Of a DNA stretch of 64,000 nucleotides, positions 27,236 through 36,961 are shown in pieces. Position numbers and translations under genes: made by a program. This DNA is from Myroides profundi (GTDB taxonomy: Bacteria > Bacteroidota > Bacteroidia > Flavobacteriales > Flavobacteriaceae), in NCBI RefSeq assembly GCF_000833025.1, contig NZ_CP010817.1, positions 3,720,001 through 3,784,000 on the forward strand. Direction: 5' to 3'. The notes beneath the pieces are model-generated. The model was not told the origin of the DNA. It saw only the letters and a list, made by a program, of their open reading frames with translations, and made no database searches. Every line of letters begins with the position of its first letter. Positions within the stretch are counted from its first letter, which is position 1.

Positions 27236-27376
27236 ACAGCACTAAAGACAGAGTAAAGTCCTAAAAGAATATTCTAAAATATTTAGGTACTTCTCGTCTT
27301 CTATTACTCATCTATCACTTCGATAGCAGATAGATTTGGCATACGACCTTATTATTTCAATATTAAATCCGAAGTA

Positions 27377-27443
27377 ACTCCGTTATTTTAATCGATATAA
27401 CGGAGTCACTACGGACTCATAACGGACTCACTACGGACTCATT
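27377..27443. repeat. Inverted repeat overlapping four 11-bp tandem repeats
   Basis: ACTCCGTTAT (27377-27386) and ATAACGGAGT (27397-27406) form a perfect 10-bp inverted repeat. Overlapping it, four 11-bp units of the form ACGGAsTCAyw run from 27400 to 27443. The block ends 12 bp before the insertion sequence and is outside it. Confidence 0.8.
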
Positions 27444-27533
27444 CAAAGCTAAGGCTGTCTCGTCCTACTATAACTGTACAGTTATAGTTAATAATCCTAC
27501 TTAATACTGTACAGATTTTTATTAATCCTTTTA

Positions 27534-28463
27534 TTACTGTACAGGTTGTTGTTTTTGTTTATTAGTCTTGTAATAATTCTTCCATCTCTTAGTTAGAATA
27601 CCTGTCTTTAAATGAGCTTGATTTGGAGTTAACCTATCACAACTATCATGAGGTCTAATTTGGTTATAAGCTTCTATACTATTCTTAATTTTATCAATCG
27701 TTTTTTGATAACCTAAACTTGAATAGTTTAAATCAAATTCACCTTTAATTATACCATTTACACGCTCAGCTATTGCATTATCTCTTGGTTCACCACCTTG
27801 TGTTGTACTAATAGATATGTTGTTTTCTATCAGTATTTTAGTATAAACACTACTGCAGTATTGACATCCTCGATCTGAATGATGAATAAGTTTCTCTGTA
27901 TAAATCCTGTTCTTTAATGCCATTTTCAAGGCTTGTAAGCATCCATTAGTGGTTAAATCTAAGCTAAAACTATAGCCCATTATTTTATGAGAATAAGCAT
28001 CTGTGATTAAACTTAAATAGCCCCAAGTATTATTTAACCTGATATAGGTGATGTCACTTACCCAAAATTGTTCTGGTCTAGTAACTTTTACTCCATTATA
28101 CAAGTCTAAATACTGTCCTCTCCAAGCTCTGGAGTCTGTTGTATATGCTTTGCGCTTTCGTTGCCTAACCAACATTTTATGACTGTCTAATAAATCAAAC
28201 AGATAATCTCTTCCTACGCTTATATTGTGCGAACCTAAGCGTTCTTGTAACATATGTTGAAGTTTTCGAGTACCTACTCTTGGTAGAGTAGCTCTAATAT
28301 TTAAAACTTCTTGAAGAATAATCTCATCTTTAATAGATTGACTTGCGTATCTGTCTATTGACTGATAATAAGCACTTCGAGTTTTACCAAACAGTTGACA
28401 TATTTTTTTTATTCCCTTATTAGGGTATAAGAGTTTTACTTCTTCAACTGCTTGGAACCAGAC
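27534..28463 (-). CDS. IS3-family transposase OrfB (DDE integrase part)
   Basis: The catalytic triad is visible as Asp in FWVSDITYI, Asp in HHSDRGCQY and Glu in NAIAERVNGIIKGE (rve core). Upstream of the first ATG (28253) the same frame stays open back to 28463 and encodes a typical N-terminal HTH_21 segment (KKICQLFGKTRSAYYQ), so the protein is made as an OrfA-OrfB fusion by -1 frameshifting at A6G (28463-28469), not from the internal ATG. The fusion would be about 478 residues. Confidence 0.88.
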   Translation of the reverse strand, partial: VWFQAVEEVKLLYPNKGIKKICQLFGKTRSAYYQSIDRYASQSIKDEIILQEVLNIRATLPRVGTRKLQHMLQERLGSHNISVGRDYLFDLLDSHKMLVRQRKRKAYTTDSRAWRGQYLDLYNGVKVTRPEQFWVSDITYIRLNNTWGYLSLITDAYSHKIMGYSFSLDLTTNGCLQALKMALKNRIYTEKLIHHSDRGCQYCSSVYTKILIENNISISTTQGGEPRDNAIAERVNGIIKGEFDLNYSSLGYQKTIDKIKNSIEAYNQIRPHDSCDRLTPNQAHLKTGILTKRWKNYYKTNKQKQQPVQ

Positions 28464-28969
28464 TTTTTTCTGATATCAATATCCAAACTTTTCTCTGCTA
28501 CATCTATCAATGTATTTAAAGCTACTATCTTAAATTGTGCCTCTGATAAAGCCTTTTTTAAAGCTTTAATTTCTAAAGATTCTGTATTGGATGTTTTTTC
28601 TTCCATAAGTGACGGAATAACAATTTCATTACAAATATCTATGTTTTTATTATAATTAACTAACAACCAGTTATTTATTGTACTTATACTTTCTACACCA
28701 TACATTATACAGGCTTCTTGTGCTGTCATATGGTGTTCTGTAATACTATGAACTACTTGACGTTTAAGGCTTTCTGAATAAACTTTATTCTTACGTGTAG
28801 CATGATACTCGGGACTTGCATATTTCTTAACCCAACGATTTAGCGTAGATTTATTTAGGCTATACTCGCGAATTACCGAATTTTGACTTGCTCCATTCTC
28901 TATTTCTTGAACTATTTGTTCTATGAATTTTAAATGATAACGCTCTTTGTTTTTTGGTTCTCTTCCCAT
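28436..28969 (-). CDS. IS3-family transposase OrfA (helix-turn-helix part)
   Basis: This 177-residue protein has two helix-turn-helix units (GASQNSVIREYSLNKSTLNRW and a second around EACIMYGVESISTINNW) and a C-terminal helical segment rich in Leu and Lys consistent with a leucine zipper. It binds the element ends. Near its 3' end the codons AGA AAA AAG make the slippery heptamer A-AAA-AAG used by many IS3 elements to fuse OrfA to OrfB. Confidence 0.88.
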   Translation of the reverse strand: MGREPKNKERYHLKFIEQIVQEIENGASQNSVIREYSLNKSTLNRWVKKYASPEYHATRKNKVYSESLKRQVVHSITEHHMTAQEACIMYGVESISTINNWLLVNYNKNIDICNEIVIPSLMEEKTSNTESLEIKALKKALSEAQFKIVALNTLIDVAEKSLDIDIRKKSGSKQLKK

Positions 28970-29013
28970 CTTTTAATGTTTTAAAAACTGTACAGTTTTT
29001 TTAGGACGGGTCA

Positions 29014-29267
29014 GGCGCACTCCTACTCTATCAAAAGTAAGAGGTAACCGAAGCAAAATCGTTAATCAAATGAATCACATATCTACCGCACTAGATTATG
29101 AATTTATCTTGATAGGACTAGTCCTTTCATCTACTATATAGACAACCTCATAATAGATCATTCGTTATACTAGAATATACAGTTCAAATCAGTTACTCTA
29201 TTACAAAAACACCCTTTACTTATAAAAAACAAATATATTTTTATTGCGATAGAGCATACTTCTAAGT
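29014..29267. other. Intergenic region right of the IS, no gene seen
   Basis: This lies between the IS and the lipoprotein gene. The only item noted is a 12-bp palindrome, AGGACTAGTCCT (29114-29125), of unknown meaning. Confidence 0.5.
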
Positions 29268-29753
29268 CTACTTAATCACAAACTCTACTTCTTTAGTAAA
29301 GCTACCGCTATCGTTACCTAGTTGTTTTGTAATTTTATAAGTACCTTTTTCATACTTTAATTCTTTTGTGAATAAGTTGATATCAAAACCAACTCCTTCA
29401 CCTGGTCCGATAGGATGAATCATACGATCAAATCCTATTCCTTCCATATCCATCAGTTCCCAAGAATCTCCTTTAAGCACACTTATTGTGTAGTCAGATC
29501 CAGTGTTGATATCAGACGCAGACTGATTAGTTATCGTTAAGTGTATACTTTCTGGTACTTTATCGAAAGCTACTTGATCTAATACTAAGGTAACTTCATT
29601 ACTCACTTTTTCAAGAGACTCTTTCTCTTTAGGAGCTTCAGTTACTACTTCTTCAATAACTTCTTCTTGTACTTCTGGTTCTTTCGCTTTAGGGCATCCA
29701 GCCATCATTAAAGCTAATGCTGCCATTACAGGCAATGTGATCTTTTTGTTCAT
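29268..29753 (-). CDS. Lipoprotein with an immunoglobulin-like beta domain
   Basis: The signal peptide ends at Cys20 (MAGC). A Glu/Val-rich linker (about residues 25-50) leads to a beta-rich domain (VTLVLDQVAFDKVPESIHLT ... YKITKQLGND ... KEVEFVIK) resembling bacterial Ig-like folds attached to lipoproteins. It should sit in the outer membrane or periplasm. The function is unknown. It diverges from the rplM operon. Confidence 0.75.
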   Translation of the reverse strand: MNKKITLPVMAALALMMAGCPKAKEPEVQEEVIEEVVTEAPKEKESLEKVSNEVTLVLDQVAFDKVPESIHLTITNQSASDINTGSDYTISVLKGDSWELMDMEGIGFDRMIHPIGPGEGVGFDINLFTKELKYEKGTYKITKQLGNDSGSFTKEVEFVIK

Positions 29754-29945
29754 ATCTTTTATTTTTATTTACTAATTTACTCAAAACAAATGATTTATAA
29801 TTAAACAAATCAATGAATTTAGGTTTATAAACGAGTTGCAAAAATTACTGTCCTAAATCAGGTATTGGATATTGTAATGAGAGTAGCGATACAATTGTTA
29901 GTCAAACAATTGAGCGCCAATATTTTCTAAAAAAGGGAGTAGAAA

Positions 29946-29976
29946 TTTGTAAAGTACAGAAATAATTGTACTTTTG
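29946..29976 (+). promoter_or_regulatory. Promoter of rplM-rpsI
   Basis: TTTG at 29946-29949, a 19-nt spacer and TACTTTTG at 29969-29976 fit the consensus. A short TCCC/GGGA hairpin (29980-29993) would lie at the very 5' end of the mRNA. Confidence 0.8.
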
Positions 29977-30023
29977 CACTCCCTTAATTGGGAATGGAAT
30001 GTTTAATTAAATACAAATTTATT

Positions 30024-30479
30024 GTGGAAAGTTTAAGCTACAAGACAGTATCGGCTAACAAAGCAACTGCTCAAAAAGAGTGGTTAATTGTTGACGCTGA
30101 AGGTCAAAATTTGGGACGTCTTGCTTCTAAAGTTGCAGTACTTTTAAGAGGTAAGCACAAAACAAATTACACACCGCACGTAGACTGTGGAGACAACGTA
30201 ATCGTTATCAACGCAGAGAAAATCAACCTAACAGGTAACAAATTAGATGACAAGACTTACATCCGTCACACAGGTTACCCAGGAGGACAAAGATCATTAA
30301 CTGCTAAAGTAATGCAACAAAAAAACCCTGCATTATTAATCGAGAAAGCAGTAAAAGGAATGTTGCCTAAAAACAAATTAGGAGCACAATTATTCCGTAA
30401 TTTAAATGTTAATGTAGGTTCTGAGCACAAACATGAAGCTCAACAACCTAAGGCCGTTAATTTAAACGAAATTAAGTAA
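30024..30479 (+). CDS. rplM: 50S ribosomal protein L13
   Basis: The sequence matches L13 throughout ([49 protein letters not shown]). The frame opens at 29988, but I choose the GTG at 30024 (read [14 protein letters not shown]), because flavobacterial L13 proteins begin at this point and the upstream ATGs would be only 5-11 nt from the predicted mRNA 5' end. This gives 151 residues, the usual length. It shares TAATG with rpsI, so the two are translationally coupled. Confidence 0.95.
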   Translation: MESLSYKTVSANKATAQKEWLIVDAEGQNLGRLASKVAVLLRGKHKTNYTPHVDCGDNVIVINAEKINLTGNKLDDKTYIRHTGYPGGQRSLTAKVMQQKNPALLIEKAVKGMLPKNKLGAQLFRNLNVNVGSEHKHEAQQPKAVNLNEIK

Positions 30480-30865
30480 TGGGAGTTATTCACAAAATCG
30501 GTAGAAGAAAAACCGCTGTTGCTCGTGTTTATGTTTCTGAAGGATCAGGTAACATCACAGTTAACAAAAAAGATTTTAAAACTTATTTCCCAACTGGTAC
30601 ATTACAGTACAAAGTATTACAGCCTCTTACAATGACTGAGAACGCTGAGAACTTTGACGTAAAAGTAAATGTATACGGTGGAGGAACAACAGGTCAAGCT
30701 GAAGCAGTGCGTATGGCTATCGCTAGAGCAATGTGTGAACTTGATGTTGAGAACAGAGCAGTTCTTAAACCAGAAGGATTATTGACTCGTGACCCTCGTA
30801 TGGTAGAGCGTAAGAAATTCGGTCAGAAGAAAGCTCGTAAGAGATTCCAATTCTCTAAACGTTAA
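30479..30865 (+). CDS. rpsI: 30S ribosomal protein S9
   Basis: The 128-residue protein has the S9 N-terminal [12 protein letters not shown], central [18 protein letters not shown] and the basic C-terminal tail ending [12 protein letters not shown], whose last residues reach the ribosomal P site. The final Ser-Lys-Arg is universal. It overlaps the rplM stop by one base in the conserved L13-S9 pair. Confidence 0.97.
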   Translation: MGVIHKIGRRKTAVARVYVSEGSGNITVNKKDFKTYFPTGTLQYKVLQPLTMTENAENFDVKVNVYGGGTTGQAEAVRMAIARAMCELDVENRAVLKPEGLLTRDPRMVERKKFGQKKARKRFQFSKR

Positions 30866-30905
30866 TATTTATTTATTATTAAAAATCTGGGTTTTTGTTG
30901 CCCCA

Positions 30906-30923
30906 CTTACAACATGCTGTAAG
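30906..30923 (+). promoter_or_regulatory. Hairpin in the rpsB leader
   Basis: CTTACA/TGTAAG forms a perfect 6-bp stem in the 141-bp gap ahead of rpsB. S2 genes often have autoregulatory leaders, so this may be part of one; no known leader motif was recognised. Confidence 0.35.
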
Positions 30924-31006
30924 AGGTAGTTTAGCATCTAAATAATTGAGACCAATTTATTGCTACTCGATTATTGCTAAAGTAACAGAACGTAAACTAT
31001 TAGAAA

Positions 31007-31747
31007 ATGGCAAACAAAGTAGAAGTAAAAGATTTACTAGAAGCAGGTGTTCATTTCGGACACATGACTAGAAAATGGGATCCAAACATGGCTCCTTATA
31101 TCTATATGGAGCGTAATGGTATTCACATTATCAATCTATATAAAACTGCAGCTAAAATAGAAGAAGCTAATGAAGCTTTGAAAAAAATCGCTGCATCAGG
31201 AAGAAAAATCCTTTTCGTTGCAACTAAAAAGCAAGCGAAAGACATCGTAGCTGAAAAAGCAGCTGCTGCTAACATGCCTTACATCACTGAAAGATGGCCA
31301 GGTGGTATGTTAACAAACTTCGTTACTATTCGTAAAGCTGTTAAAAAAATGGCTTCAATCGATAGAATGAAAAAAGACGGTACATTTATGACTCTTTCTA
31401 AGAAAGAGCGTTTACAAGTTGAACGTCTTCGTGCAAAATTAGAGAAAAACTTAGGTTCTATTGCTGACATGACTCGTCTACCAGCAGCTCTATTTGTTGT
31501 AGATATTAAAGCTGAACACATTGCGATAAAAGAAGCTCAAAAATTAAACATTCCGATCTTCGCTATGGTTGATACAAACTCTGACCCACGTCAAGTAGAT
31601 TTTGTTATTCCAGCAAACGATGATGCTTCTAAATCAATCGATAAAATTTTATCATTAGTGACTTCTGCTATTATCGAAGGTAATGCAGAAAGAAAGTCTG
31701 AAAAAGAAGAAGCTACTAAAGTAGAAGCTCCTGCTGCTAAGGCATAA
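31007..31747 (+). CDS. rpsB: 30S ribosomal protein S2
   Basis: This 246-residue protein matches S2: [20 protein letters not shown] at the start, [38 protein letters not shown] and [13 protein letters not shown]. The C-terminal tail is a short lysine- and alanine-rich extension. It is followed by tsf after about 100 bp, the common rpsB-tsf pair, with a hairpin and a possible extra promoter between them. Confidence 0.97.
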   Translation: MANKVEVKDLLEAGVHFGHMTRKWDPNMAPYIYMERNGIHIINLYKTAAKIEEANEALKKIAASGRKILFVATKKQAKDIVAEKAAAANMPYITERWPGGMLTNFVTIRKAVKKMASIDRMKKDGTFMTLSKKERLQVERLRAKLEKNLGSIADMTRLPAALFVVDIKAEHIAIKEAQKLNIPIFAMVDTNSDPRQVDFVIPANDDASKSIDKILSLVTSAIIEGNAERKSEKEEATKVEAPAAKA

Positions 31748-31764
31748 TTTTTTAACAATATCAT

Positions 31765-31819
31765 AAAGTCGTTATGCTGATAGTTGTCTACCTTTGTATA
31801 CACTGTCGATAACGACTTT
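31765..31819 (+). terminator. Hairpin between rpsB and tsf with an embedded -7 box
   Basis: The stem AAAGTCGTTAT (31765-31775) and ATAACGACTTT (31809-31819) is followed by a T-run. Its loop contains TACCTTTG (31789-31796), a full -7 match. It may partly terminate rpsB transcripts while providing a separate tsf start. Confidence 0.65.
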
Positions 31820-31849
31820 TTTTTATTAACTCATTAATACTCTTTTAAA

Positions 31850-32815
31850 ATGGCAAATATTACTGCTGCAGAAGTAAATAAACTAAGACAACAAACAGGT
31901 GCCGGAATGATGGACTGTAAAAAAGCTTTAGTTGAAGCTGAAGGAGATTTCGATAAAGCTATCGAAGTTTTACGTAAAAAAGGACAAAAAGTTGCTGCTA
32001 ACCGTTCTGACCGTGAGTCAAGCGAGGGTGCTGCTGTAGCTTTAGTTAATGCAGACAAAACTAGAGGTGTAGTTATCACATTAAACTGTGAGACTGACTT
32101 CGTAGGTAAAAACGAAGGATTCCAAGCTTTAGCAAAAGAATTAGCTGAGAAAGCTATCAACTTTAACACTAAAGAAGAATTCTTAGCTTCTCCATTCGAT
32201 GATACAATGACTGTTGCTGAAAAATGTGTTGAGCAAACAGGAGTTATCGGTGAGAAAATCGAGATCGGTTCTTTCGAAGTATTAGAAGGTGCTTTCATCG
32301 GTTCTTACGTTCACGGAAACAAAATCGCTGCTATCACTGCTTTATCTGAAGCTGTTGCTAAAGCTGACGAGATTGCTAAAGACGTATCTATGCAAGTTGC
32401 TTCAATGGGTGCTGACACATTATCTTACAAAGATTTTGACGCAGAATTCGTTGCTAAAGAAACTGAAGCTCGTATCGCTGTTATCGTAAAAGAAAACGAA
32501 GAATTAGTACGTTTAGGAAAAACTCTTAAAAATGTACCTCAATATATTTCTTACGCTCAACTTACTGAAGAAGTATTAAAACAAGCGGAAGAAGATGCTA
32601 AAGCTGAATTAAAAGCTGAAGGTAAACCAGAAAACATTTGGGATAGAATCTTACCAGGTAAAATCCAACGTTTCATCAGTGACAACACTACTTTAGACCA
32701 AGAGAAAGCATTATTAGACCAAAACTTCATTAAAGATGAGTCTAAAAAAGTTGCTGACTATGTAAAAGGTTTCAACGTAGAAATCACTGGATTCAAAAGA
32801 GCTTCTTTAGGTTAA
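31850..32815 (+). CDS. tsf: Elongation factor Ts
   Basis: The N-terminal UBA-like domain (EVNKLRQQTGAGMMDCKKAL) and the core motif (TDFVGKNEGFQALAKELA) identify EF-Ts, the guanine exchange factor for EF-Tu. At 321 residues it is longer than the 283 of E. coli, with the extra sequence mainly in the C-terminal part, as in other Bacteroidota. It ends at a strong terminator. Confidence 0.97.
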   Translation: MANITAAEVNKLRQQTGAGMMDCKKALVEAEGDFDKAIEVLRKKGQKVAANRSDRESSEGAAVALVNADKTRGVVITLNCETDFVGKNEGFQALAKELAEKAINFNTKEEFLASPFDDTMTVAEKCVEQTGVIGEKIEIGSFEVLEGAFIGSYVHGNKIAAITALSEAVAKADEIAKDVSMQVASMGADTLSYKDFDAEFVAKETEARIAVIVKENEELVRLGKTLKNVPQYISYAQLTEEVLKQAEEDAKAELKAEGKPENIWDRILPGKIQRFISDNTTLDQEKALLDQNFIKDESKKVADYVKGFNVEITGFKRASLG

Positions 32816-32840
32816 TCAATAACCTTTTAGCAATATTTAG

Positions 32841-32872
32841 AAAAGCCTCAGTTAATTCTGAGGCTTTTTTTT
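32841..32872 (+). terminator. Terminator after tsf
   Basis: The stem AAAGCCTCAG/CTGAGGCTTT is followed by eight T. Confidence 0.9.
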
Positions 32873-32903
32873 ATTACTTTTACCTGACACAACTAATTTT
32901 ATT

Positions 32904-34079
32904 ATGAAATTACTAAAGAACAATCTGTTAATTCAGATCATTATCGCTATCGCATTAGGTAGTGTGTTAGGAAACTATCTACCAGAGTCAATAGGTAGAA
33001 TATTCAGTACTTTTAATAGTATATTCGGAGGCTTTCTAGGCTTCTCTATCCCGCTTATCATTTTAGGGCTAATCGTTCCTGCGATTGGTAACATTGGTAA
33101 AAATGCAGGTAAATTACTTATCATTACCACAGCTATTGCTTATGGTTCTACCCTATTCGCAGGTTTTATATCTTATGGAGTGAGTATATCGACATTCCCA
33201 AGTATACTAGCGACAGAACAAATGGGAGATATAACAGAATCAACAAAGAACCTAGCTCCTTACTTTAATATCGAAATGCCTCCAATGTTTGATGTCATGA
33301 GTGCATTAATCATATCATTTATATTAGGGATAGGAATCTCTAAAGGTAATTTCAAATACTTAGAGGGTGTTTTTAACGACTTTCAGAGTATTATCATGTC
33401 ATTAATCAATAAGGCTATTATTCCTTTCTTACCGCTCTTTATTTTCGGTATATTCTTGAATATGACTTATAACGGACAAGTATTCATAGTACTAGATACC
33501 TTTATAAAAATCATAGGAGTGATCTTTTTACTACACATCTTCGTCTTACTATTCCAATACGTAATAGCAGGTACGATAAGCAAGCAGAACCCTATCAAGC
33601 TAATGAAAAATATGTTACCTGCGTACTTTACAGCTCTAGGGACACAATCTTCTGCAGCAACAATACCTGTAACATTAGAACAAACATTAAAGAATAATGT
33701 AGATCCTAAAATAGCTGGATTTGCTATACCTTTGTGTGCGACAATACACTTAGCAGGTAGTACATTAAAAATTGTAGCGTGTGCTGTTGCATTAATGTTA
33801 GTACAAGGACAAGCTGTAGACTTTATGTTAATGGTTGGTTTTATCTGTATGTTAGGAGTTGCTATGGTAGCAGCACCTGGTGTACCAGGAGGGGCTATTA
33901 TGGCTTCTTTAGGAGTACTAAGTTCTATCTTAGGATTTGATACAGAACAACAAAGTTTAATGATTGCACTATATATCGCTATGGACAGCTTCGGTACAGC
34001 TTGTAACGTTATGGGGGATGGAGCTATCGCTATTATAGTAAACAGAATATCTAAAAACACAGCTATAACAGAAGCATAA
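32904..34079 (+). CDS. Dicarboxylate/amino acid:cation symporter (DAACS family)
   Basis: The 391-residue protein has eight or more membrane helices, the serine-rich re-entrant motif TQSSAATIPVT (about residue 251) and the NMDGT-region equivalent DSFGTACNVMGDGAIA (about 362-377), which identify the sodium- or proton-coupled glutamate/dicarboxylate transporters. The Asp in the second motif binds substrate in the family. The precise substrate is not determinable. The next gene starts 21 bp later, so they may share a transcript. Confidence 0.9.
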   Translation: MKLLKNNLLIQIIIAIALGSVLGNYLPESIGRIFSTFNSIFGGFLGFSIPLIILGLIVPAIGNIGKNAGKLLIITTAIAYGSTLFAGFISYGVSISTFPSILATEQMGDITESTKNLAPYFNIEMPPMFDVMSALIISFILGIGISKGNFKYLEGVFNDFQSIIMSLINKAIIPFLPLFIFGIFLNMTYNGQVFIVLDTFIKIIGVIFLLHIFVLLFQYVIAGTISKQNPIKLMKNMLPAYFTALGTQSSAATIPVTLEQTLKNNVDPKIAGFAIPLCATIHLAGSTLKIVACAVALMLVQGQAVDFMLMVGFICMLGVAMVAAPGVPGGAIMASLGVLSSILGFDTEQQSLMIALYIAMDSFGTACNVMGDGAIAIIVNRISKNTAITEA

Positions 34080-34100
34080 TGTTCTAGCGAATTCATAATT

Positions 34101-34622
34101 ATGTACGAGAAAACATATCCGAGTAAGAGATTTAAAAAGACAATGGAATTTGTCAATAAGCACATTTCAAAAGACTCACAAATATTAGATTTAGGTGTAG
34201 TTAACCCACTAGCCAAAATAATGAAAGAAGATGGCTATACAGTAATCAATACTTCTGGTGAGGACTTAGACGAAGATCAGAGTGTACTTCTAAATACTGA
34301 TTATGATGTACTAACAGCTTTTGAAATTGTAGAGCATTTACTAAATCCTTATACGGTATTAAAGTCGTGTAAAGCTTCTAAAATAATGATTTCTGTTCCT
34401 TTGCGTTTGTGGTTTAGTACTGCATATAGAAGTAAAACAGATATGCTAGACAGGCATTATCACGAATTTGAAGCTTGGCAATTAGATTGGCTAGTAGAAA
34501 AAGCAGGGTATAAAATCGTAGATAGAGATATGTGGACACACCCTATCAAAAAACTAGGGATACGCCCTATATTTAGATGGTTTACCCCTAGGTATTATAT
34601 CGTTTATGCTGAAAAAATATAA
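34101..34622 (+). CDS. Class I SAM-dependent methyltransferase-like protein
   Basis: This 173-residue protein has a degenerate SAM-binding motif (QILDLGVVNPLAKIM), an acidic turn (VINTSGEDLDED) and YDVLTAFEIVEHLLNP, the post-II motif of Methyltransf_11/23 proteins. It lacks the usual GxGxG after DLG. The C-terminal part (FEAWQLDWLVEKAGYKI) fits the same fold. The substrate is unknown. It follows the symporter gene closely and ends at a strong terminator. Confidence 0.75.
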   Translation: MYEKTYPSKRFKKTMEFVNKHISKDSQILDLGVVNPLAKIMKEDGYTVINTSGEDLDEDQSVLLNTDYDVLTAFEIVEHLLNPYTVLKSCKASKIMISVPLRLWFSTAYRSKTDMLDRHYHEFEAWQLDWLVEKAGYKIVDRDMWTHPIKKLGIRPIFRWFTPRYYIVYAEKI

Positions 34623-34627
34623 GTATA

Positions 34628-34659
34628 CAAACGCTGAGGAATTCCCTCAGCGTTTTTTT
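34628..34659 (+). terminator. Terminator after the methyltransferase-like gene
   Basis: The stem AACGCTGAGG/CCTCAGCGTT with a 5-nt loop and T-run isolates the thiamine operon from upstream transcription. Confidence 0.9.
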
Positions 34660-34686
34660 ATTATATCATGTTATCCCTACACCTAA

Positions 34687-34717
34687 TTTGCACAGTTCAA
34701 AAAAAGACCTATATTTG
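34687..34717 (+). promoter_or_regulatory. Promoter of the thiamine operon
   Basis: TTTG at 34687-34690, a 19-nt spacer and TATATTTG at 34710-34717 place the start just before the riboswitch aptamer. Confidence 0.82.
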
Positions 34718-34724
34718 CCTCAAG

Positions 34725-34808
34725 CTTTAGGGGTGTCTACAAGACTTTGTAGGCTGAGACTTCACCCTTGGAACCTGATCTAGTTAATACTAGCGTAGGG
34801 AAAAGTAA
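34725..34808 (+). promoter_or_regulatory. TPP riboswitch (THI element) of the thiamine operon
   Basis: The aptamer shows the THI-box landmarks: GGGGTG pairing with CACCC, a TACAA/TTGTA P3 stem, GGCTGAGA, ACCCTTGGAACCTGATCTAG and CTAGCGTAGGGA. It binds thiamine pyrophosphate. Downstream a hairpin can sequester the thiS start (34849-34886), pointing to translational control. Confidence 0.95.
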
Positions 34809-34821
34809 GATGACTTCATTA

Positions 34822-34886
34822 AATAGGTACGTTCGTACCCTATTGTAGCCATTCCTAAAGTTATATATCTAAACGAAAAGGAATGG
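34822..34886 (+). promoter_or_regulatory. Riboswitch expression platform masking the thiS start codon
   Basis: CCATTCCT (34849-34856) is exactly complementary to AGGAATGG (34879-34886), which contains the AGGA-like ribosome site and the thiS ATG. A second hairpin, GGTACG/CGTACC extended by AATA/TATT (34822-34844), lies just upstream. Confidence 0.7.
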
Positions 34887-35089
34887 AACTAAAAATCAAC
34901 AATCAACAAGTACTATTTGACACGGATACCTTGAGTATTCAGGCTATGTTGGATATTTATCATCCACAGAAACAAAAAGGGATAGCGGTAGCTGTGAACC
35001 AAACTGTTATTGCTAAAACCCTATGGTCTACTCATCACTTATCTACTAGTGATGATATCTTAATTATAACTGCTACACAAGGTGGTTGA
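34883..35089 (+). CDS. thiS: Sulfur carrier protein ThiS
   Basis: This 68-residue ubiquitin-fold protein ends in Gly-Gly (ATQGG), the site of adenylation and thiocarboxylation. It delivers sulfur to the thiazole synthase ThiG. Its start codon lies in the riboswitch-controlled hairpin, and it is first in the operon. Confidence 0.93.
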   Translation: MELKINNQQVLFDTDTLSIQAMLDIYHPQKQKGIAVAVNQTVIAKTLWSTHHLSTSDDILIITATQGG

Positions 35090-35128
35090 TTCCATTCGTT
35101 TAAAAAACTAAATAACTCATAAAACTAA

Positions 35129-36949
<1,821 letters not shown>

Positions 36950-36961
36950 AAGAGAACAGAG

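Larger units (their letters stand above)
27456..29013 (-). mobile_element. IS3-family insertion sequence, apparently intact
   Basis: The 1558-bp element begins TGTCTCGTCCTA and its far end, read inward, is TGACCCGTCCTA, giving imperfect terminal inverted repeats that continue to a shared AACTGTACAGTT. The bases directly outside each end are GGC, a 3-bp target duplication of the size expected for IS3 elements. It encodes orfA and orfB overlapping at a -1 frameshift site. Both frames are uninterrupted and the DDE residues are present. Confidence 0.88.

Noticed and set aside
28253-28463. Interpretation of the IS orfB as N-terminally truncated at 28253
   Set aside because: The frame is open back to the A6G slip site and encodes a normal N-terminal HTH segment, so the transposase is intact and made by frameshifting.
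29114-29125. 12-bp palindrome AGGACTAGTCCT
   Set aside because: Isolated, with no nearby promoter match and no second copy noticed; probably chance.
29988-30023. Upstream ATG starts for ribosomal protein L13
   Set aside because: They would place the start within about 11 nt of the predicted mRNA 5' end and add residues absent from the family; the GTG at 30024 fits better.
33467-34216. Minus-strand 249-codon ORF across the symporter and methyltransferase-like genes
   Set aside because: It is antisense to two well-supported genes and crosses their intergenic gap; composition is that of a hydrophobic-gene shadow.
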